Below are positions 58,166 to 64,000 of a stretch of 64,000 nt of DNA, in pieces (the stretch's first letter is position 1; each line of letters starts with the position of its first letter). The stretch covers positions 930,001-994,000 of the forward strand of contig NC_057318.1 in assembly GCF_000687475.1 (NCBI RefSeq). The letters run 5' to 3'. The DNA comes from Ustilaginoidea virens (taxonomy: Eukaryota > Ascomycota > Sordariomycetes > Hypocreales > Clavicipitaceae). The notes below the pieces were generated by a model. That model was not told the DNA's origin. It searched no databases and was given only the letters and a program-made list of their open reading frames with translations. The translations under genes and the position numbers were made by a program.

Positions 58166-59578
58166 CTTGAGGCCTTGAGCTGAGTCGGCTACTTTGAAAT
58201 TGTCGGTGTCGTCGGTCGGGTGCTACTTTTGGAGAAAGGGGGAAAGGAGCCTAAGATCGCATGACCTCGGAGAGGGATTAAGCAACGCAAAAGTCTCTTT
58301 CGGGGGGGGGTGGGTTGGGTGAGGGCGCCAGGCAAAAGAGTCACTTCAGCAGGCTGTGGTCTTGGGGGGTGTGTTGTGCGTTGGTGACGGGCAAGAGTGG
58401 GAAGAGAAAACTGCACGATCCGCTTTGTATGCGGTCAGGCAAATGAGGCGCCGGCAGGAAAGCCGCTCCAGAGTGGCCACAACTTACTTCCTTCTTACAA
58501 GCCCAAGCGACGGGTTCATCGCAAAAAAAAAAAAAAAAAAGCCATTGGGATGAATAACCCCCCCCCCCCCCTCCCCTCCTCTCATCTGGCCCCACCTTTT
58601 CGCTTAGTCCACTTGTTCCAGCTTGGTGATTTCTTTTCCCTCTTTTTTTTTTGCCTTTTTTTTTTTTTTCCCCCGTTGGTGGACTCTTGGTTAGGGCTCT
58701 CCGTGCGGGGCAAGGCAAGCTGTTGCCTGGCGTGTTGCTGTTAGGGAGCCACAGCCCCGGCGGGTGGCCCGCGCTAACAGGCCGGTCGAGTGTCCACAAC
58801 AAACACACGGAGGAAGGAGCGGCCCCGTTGCTCAACTGCAGATTTTGTGCCAAACCCCGTGGTCCTTTGTCCAATCGTCTCATACATATGATTCGTGGGT
58901 TTGCAAGCCCTGGCGCTTCAGTATCCCTCCCACTTTGGCCTCAGCAACCACGGCCGTCTCTACCTCATTCATAAATGCTCGCGTCGGATAAACAGAAAAG
59001 CCGACCTGTGCCTTAGCTTCAACAACCAGCAGCTCTCCAATATATATTCGCAACGGATAAACGGACAACCAGGCAAGGCACTACACGGTAGCCCCATCCG
59101 CCGCACGCTCAGACAAAAGCACCAACCAAATACATCAACCCAGCTGCGCAACACGTGCGCAAGGCCCTGATTACTCCGTACCCGTCGCGGTAACGTGACG
59201 CCAGAGGACCCAAGTTCCTCGACACATGCACGCCTACCCACATTCATAATCGCCTCGCCGACGGCAGCGACTATTCAATTTCCATGACATTGAGAGGCTC
59301 CTCACTACTCGTGCAGCCCAAAGTGATCCCGTTGCGCCCATGCTTCCTTTCCCCTATTCCGCAAAACGCCAGTTTCTGTCCCCAGCTGCGTGGGCAACGT
59401 GAATTCCAATCCATATCAAATCAATATGAGCAAGCAGCTAAATCCCTCCCGTGCCAGTCAATGACTCGCGGGAAACTAGTTTGCTTCATGCAAGCTGCCC
59501 ATCCTTTAACTTTTTGTCTTCTTTTCGCGCCTTTTTGAATGTACATCTTCCTCTGCCTCCCGCTTCCCAAGGAGTCGT
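58166..59578. other. Intergenic region upstream of the Stm1-like gene
   Basis: 1.4 kb with A19 near 58521-58539, C13 near 58559-58571 and T runs near 58643-58670. One TACTCCGTA motif is at 59171-59179. No gene is seen. Confidence 0.6.
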
Positions 59579-61808
59579 CTACACTCGATTCTTGGGCCTG
59601 GCCAACATATTCAGGCGGCTCATGCTGAGGCCGGCGGACTTCTTGGTTGGGCTCGCAGTTGCGGCAGGCCTTCCAGGAGTTCGTGCCGCAGGAGTACGGC
59701 TGATGGCTGTCCTTGTGGGCGTTCGGCCGAATCGACTGGCCTTCCTGGCACTTGCTGGTTCAGCTTTGACTAGCCTGGGTGCCAGAAGCTCTTGTCCTTC
59801 CGGAACATTCTCGTTCTTCCTTTTTTTGGCGGCACGGCCGTCGGCAAAATCATCTTCGTCCAGAGTGGCGCGGTGGCGTTTTTTGTTCTGCATTCCATGC
59901 GCTGTTCCGGGGAGCAGCTTCACCGATGATGGTGCCGTGTTCTCTTTATTCGGATGCGAAGACGGCGACGTCGGCGCAGGAAAGGTGCCTGGAATATTGC
60001 TCGAGAAAGCTGGTTCGCTGACATGTCGGACGCTGGACTGACCAGGTGACGCGCCAAACCCCGACGAACCAGTGTCGCCCCCAAAGTTGATCGTGTGGTC
60101 GCTCCGGAACGTAAAGGTCCCCGGTCTTGACGGGGACGCGGAGAACGGCCGACGCGACTGCGTATCAATCAGGTGCTTCAAAGGGGAGAGATCCGGATAT
60201 AATGAGTGACTGCTAGACTTGGACTCGGCGAGAACATCATCCAGGCCTGCGTAATGTGTTTCGATAGTCTTCAAGGCCGGGCGTAGTTTGAACAGGCTCG
60301 ATCGCTGCTGTGGAGACGGAGAGTTGACAGCCATCACAACGTCAGGGGTGAAAGTGACACGCTTCGTCAGCGTCCGACGAGGAGTCGTCAGCGCAATCGG
60401 GGGCAGCTCCTTGCTGACCCTGGGAGCTTGCGGAGTTTGCGAGGCCTGAGGTGCTGGAATGGCACTCGTGCCATTTTCTGCTGCATTCTTATTGCCTCTC
60501 AGTATGGACTTGACTCTGCTAAAGCTTGCTGGGCTGACAATGCGTCGCCGCAGTTCGGCAGCTTGAGAAGCAGTGGAGGTCAGACTTGCCATTGAGCAAG
60601 ACTTGGACAAAGTTGAAGGATGCACGTTTGCAGGCGGTTGAGCCAGAGACGCTTTGGGTTTGACGGCAAGTTTCCCGTAGGATTTGGTTGCGGAGGCTGC
60701 GGAGGCTGCTGTAGGTGCTTTCTTCGGGCTTGCTAGTCGCGAAAAGACAGAGTCGGGCCTGCTCGGGCATGCATGAAGCGACTTTGGGCGAGTGGTAGCA
60801 GCGTCATCCTCTTGACGCTGCTTGAACCTCTTTGCGGCGGATGATGGTGCGGGGATTGACGTGGTCGAGGCGGAGAACTTTGCAGGAGTCGCATTGCTGT
60901 TTTGCCGCTTCGGAGCTGCCTGGCAGTCGCGTTGGCCGTCTAGATTGGCAGCCGAAGACTTGCGTTTCAGGCTGAGCTTGGGTCTGGAATCGGGTGTGTC
61001 TTGGACTGATGCCTTTGCATCCGTCTTTTGCGACGCTGGCGTCGCATCCAGATTCGCCTTTGACGGTGTTCGCTTGAGGGACTTGACCGGAGTGAAACGG
61101 CCCTCTTGCGCTCTCCAAGCAGACGCATGACCTTGAATAGAATCCATCTTCTTGAACTCGGCCATATGAGCGGCGCTGAATCGGCCAACCTTTCCTTTCG
61201 GCTTTGCAAACGGTCTGTTTTCAACCTTTGCGCCACCTTCTGCTTCCCGCTGCGCGACCAACTCGGCCTTGATCTTGGCAGCCTGGTCGCGAATCTCGTC
61301 CAGCATCCGCCGAGCATCGCTACTCAGCTCAGCACTCGCAGCCTCGCGCGCAATTTGAAAGGTGAAGCTGGAAGTGGGCAACCTGTTGGCTTTGGAAGGA
61401 GTACCATCTTGACCGCCAGGGGTACGGCCGTCCTTGGGAATGTCGGAGAAGCCCAGTCTCAGAGCAGACGAGGGCTCGCCGGTGCTCGAATGATATCTGC
61501 TTGGGTGCATTTCGCTGCGAGGCGGCTTTAGCGCCGAGGAAAGCGGTGTTTTTGGCTCAGGCAACGGTGACAGAGAGCGGGCATCCGCCTTCCCGTTGCT
61601 CGTCGTGGCTCGAGACGGCGTCTCGTCTCCCTCAGTGACAGAGGGAAGCTCCGGAGTTGCCTTTTTCTGCGACGCGCGCAACCACCATTAGCATGCTCCT
61701 ACAGACGACAAACACTAGAGCACCATGAAGCAGGGACCCCTTGGCAACCAATACCTTTGCAGCGCTGGAACTGGCCAGCCTGGCCGACCGTCGACGTGGT
61801 GGTGACAT
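59579..61808 (-). CDS. Basic, disordered nuclear-type protein of unknown function
   Basis: Exons 61808-61755 and 61666-59579 give 713 residues. The first exon is MSPPRRRSARLASSSAAK, joined in frame to KKATPELPSVTEGDETPSR. The protein is rich in Ser, Pro, Lys, Arg and Ala and has many SP/TP sites. Two segments look folded or conserved: a helical region (about 120-190) with SFTFQIAREAASAELSSDARRMLDEIRDQAAKIKAELV, continuing to RFSAAHMAEFKKMDSIQGHASAWRA, and KRTPSKANLD just after it. The FKKMDSI core recalls the mesh of spindle- and nucleolus-associated proteins such as NuSAP, but this is a weak motif-level resemblance only. The C-terminus holds bipartite basic motifs (KKRHR, AAKKRKNE) likely to be nuclear signals. 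A mitotic or chromatin role is inference. Confidence 0.78.
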
Positions 61809-63456
61809 GGCTGCGGGCTGGCGAGTCTCTGCAATCGAACGTGTCTCAAGCAATGTATATGGGTATGTGTGAAATAAGTCTACAGGCCGGGCCGCAAAGC
61901 GGACCAGGGGAGAAATGAATGGGACACAGGAATGTCTTTGGGGGGTTTTGGTGTTGTATGATGTCAAGTGGGTAAAATGGCAAAAGGGGATTGTTGACAT
62001 TCATGCAGGTGGTTTGTTTACTCGAGACATGGTCCGAGCTCTAGGCTCCGCGCAACTTGGTTGTTGGGGCGGCTGGCACGTACAGTCCGAGGAGCCCAGT
62101 TGCACCGTGTTTGCACTGTCGGGAGCACAGCCCCGTGTTGGCGTTCTTGGACATTTGTAATTGCTCTCCTGCCGCCCAGCTTGCCGTGATTGTGTGCCGA
62201 CGATTCCAGCTCAGGGCATCTGTTTGGAGTCGAACCCGCCAAAGACCGTGCCTCGCTGACTTGTCCCTCCATGAGGCGGCGTCTGGATCGGTCGCTGCCA
62301 CAGACCAGAGGGCCAGCCGGCGACGGAGAAACAGCCCATCGTTCGGCTGCCTGTATCGACAACGAAAGCGACGAATCGATGCAAAAGTATCAAGACGACA
62401 TGCTGTATCGGGTTCATTTTCAAGCCAAAACACATGGGTTTTCTTTCCAACCCGAGAACCGGATGCCGAGTATGCACCCCAGCTTTGGGCAAGGGCTGTA
62501 TCGCTTGACTGAGATTGTCTATGCTGAAGCTCGGTTAAACATCTACAGTCTTTCAACCTCTGGCCATTTATCAGGTCCAGTCAGCTTGCAGTACCACTTG
62601 TGAGCTGCAGCTTCTCATCGTGGCGGTCCACGTGGCTGCGAACTCAACTTGTCCATGACATGTCATTTGTGCTCGTCGGCCATTTCAGTGCCTCCATACT
62701 CCCGCCAAACTACAAAAGGAGCCACCGTCTCCCCAACTCACCCTCCCTGTGACCGTACGGCCTCGGATAATGATGCTCTTGCCATTTAGGTCGGCGGCAG
62801 AAGTATCTGGTGCTTCATGAAGTCATCTTATCCATCGCCCGTTCTGACCCTAGTATAAACCAATCGCCGAGGTGAACTCAGATACATGTACGCTGCACCT
62901 TATCGGAGCGGAGGAGAGACAACCCCGACGAAAAGGTGGCTTTGGTCACGAATCGTGCGTAATGTGAGACCTCGCTTGGCGGAGGGTGCATAGGTGGCCA
63001 GTGTGATGTGGACTAGCAATAACGTATCGTGTCCGCATATGGTGCGACACGGCGACATCCTCCCATCTGCGGCAAGGCAAAGCCCATGCGACAATAACGT
63101 CGATATGGTATGTATGTATAAAAACGGCTGAGTGGTGGATCACAGTTGCATGCCGAGAATGCAGAATTTTTCAAACTGCCTTGGCCCCCGTCCATCACAC
63201 CAACAGCATACAACGTTGCTTGCGGACAGCGTAGACTGCGCGGGAATAAACGCCAGTTTCGGCGCGCCGCTGGCAAGCAAGATGACTTTCGCGCAGGACA
63301 TGGGTGAGCGGGCGTGCCCACGATGCATCCATTCAACGATCCAAAAGCGGAGAATTGGCTTGCCAGCTGGGCATTTGCTGTTGCGCATCGCATCACTGAA
63401 CAGGTTCAGCTAGCTGCTTGCTTCACTTTGCTTCCCGCGGGGAAATATAAAAAAAA

Positions 63457-63488
<32 letters not shown>

Positions 63489-64000
63489 CCCCCCGTTCTG
63501 GAGTCTGTCGACCGCGGGCTGCAGCAGACTTGAACGAGAGCAAGGAGATGACAAAGCTCCGAGGGTATACACAACAACACAACAACCGATTCCGAGAGGC
63601 CTGAAGCCGTCGCCAAGACGAGAGAAGATTGCTCGCTCATGTGACATGTCCGCAGAAGACGTCGCGCGAGTCCGCAATTCCGAAAAAGGGCGGACGCCAG
63701 AGGGAGCTCGTCAAGCGGCAAGCGGCATGCGGCATGGCTGGTGCATTTCTTTATCTCACGAGAGCCGCAGTCTCCACGGGTTGCCAGGTGGCTTTTGGTG
63801 GTCACTTGTCCTGAGGTAGCTGCCAAGTTTTTGCGTGTTGGGACGAACTTGAAACGCGCAACAGAGGGTGGGAAACCGGGCCGTCAGGCTGGGCGACGGA
63901 GTATTTGGTCCTAAGCCACCCGCGCGCGCTCTGCTGTTTGATTCGCAGGACAGTTCTAGAAGCTTTTTGCCCTTCTCCATTCCGTTCCGAAAAGAAACAT
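61809..64000. other. Right edge: 2.2 kb without a supported gene
   Basis: Frames on both strands are under 175 residues and lack motifs. The region includes the promoter of the 713-residue protein, an A/GA repeat at about 63450-63488 and otherwise mixed sequence. A TTCGA-containing stretch near 62230 was examined as a tRNA and rejected. Confidence 0.55.

Noticed and set aside
62220..62250. tRNA gene on the minus strand (TTCGA B-box-like sequence)
   Set aside because: The bases flanking the putative T loop do not pair into a T stem and no A box or acceptor stem is visible.

Overview
The window is nuclear DNA of a filamentous ascomycete. The protein-coding genes are mostly split by short introns (56 to about 400 nt, mostly 60-120) with GT...AG ends and CTGAC-type branch sites. 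They encode single-copy eukaryotic housekeeping proteins: cohesin SMC3, Mot1, Cdc37, ribosomal protein eL43, Rds3, CRIPT and haspin. The fungal flavour (PEX26, a Rua1-type domain protein, an ECM15-type protein, a fungal PLC-like GPI protein) and the GC-rich coding style suggest Sordariomycetes, probably Hypocreales. That placement is an inference from gene style, not a computed result.

Layout: 1-3072 holds a Rua1 C-terminal-domain protein (+). 3073-6823 is a gene-poor stretch. 6824-7452 is CRIPT (+). 8053-9099 is an epoxide hydrolase (-), followed by a 15-bp minisatellite. 10112-11288 is a pinin-like protein (-), head-to-head with RDS3 (11739-12246, +). 12922-14362 is PEX26-like (-). 15213-16948 is haspin (-), head-to-head with a CCDC47-type ER protein (17284-18660, +). 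18915-19538 is ECM15-like (-). 20254-21396 is a secreted PLC-like protein (-). 22621-24282 is CDC37 (-). 25186-30867 is MOT1 (-). 33793-37642 is SMC3 (+). 38375-39664 is MRPL46 (-). 40837-42933 is a RING-PHD protein (-). 45729-46503 is RPL43 (-), head-to-head with a saccharopine-dehydrogenase-like oxidoreductase (47365-49017, +). 52635-55299 is a C-terminal PHD protein (+). 56362-58165 is Stm1-like (-). 59579-61808 is a basic disordered protein (-). 61809-64000 has no gene I can support.

The genes do not form one pathway or cluster. They sample core functions: splicing (Rds3, pinin-like; CRIPT may also act there), chromosome cohesion and mitosis (Smc3, haspin), TBP recycling (Mot1), chaperoning (Cdc37), cytosolic and mitochondrial ribosomes (eL43, mL46, Stm1-like), and organelle biogenesis (Pex26, CCDC47). 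I rebuilt exon-intron structures by hand. Total lengths are all multiples of three and the joins restore family motifs.

The most unusual aspect is how many simple repeats and homopolymers sit at functional boundaries. A 32-nt poly(C) directly precedes the pinin AUG. A 51-nt poly(A) lies just upstream of the PEX26 AUG. A (CAG)17 tract lies inside the last RDS3 intron, in frame with the next exon. Homopolymers begin a few nucleotides after several stop codons, and microsatellites fill many introns. I found no mobile element, tRNA, rRNA, CRISPR array, toxin or virus-derived gene.
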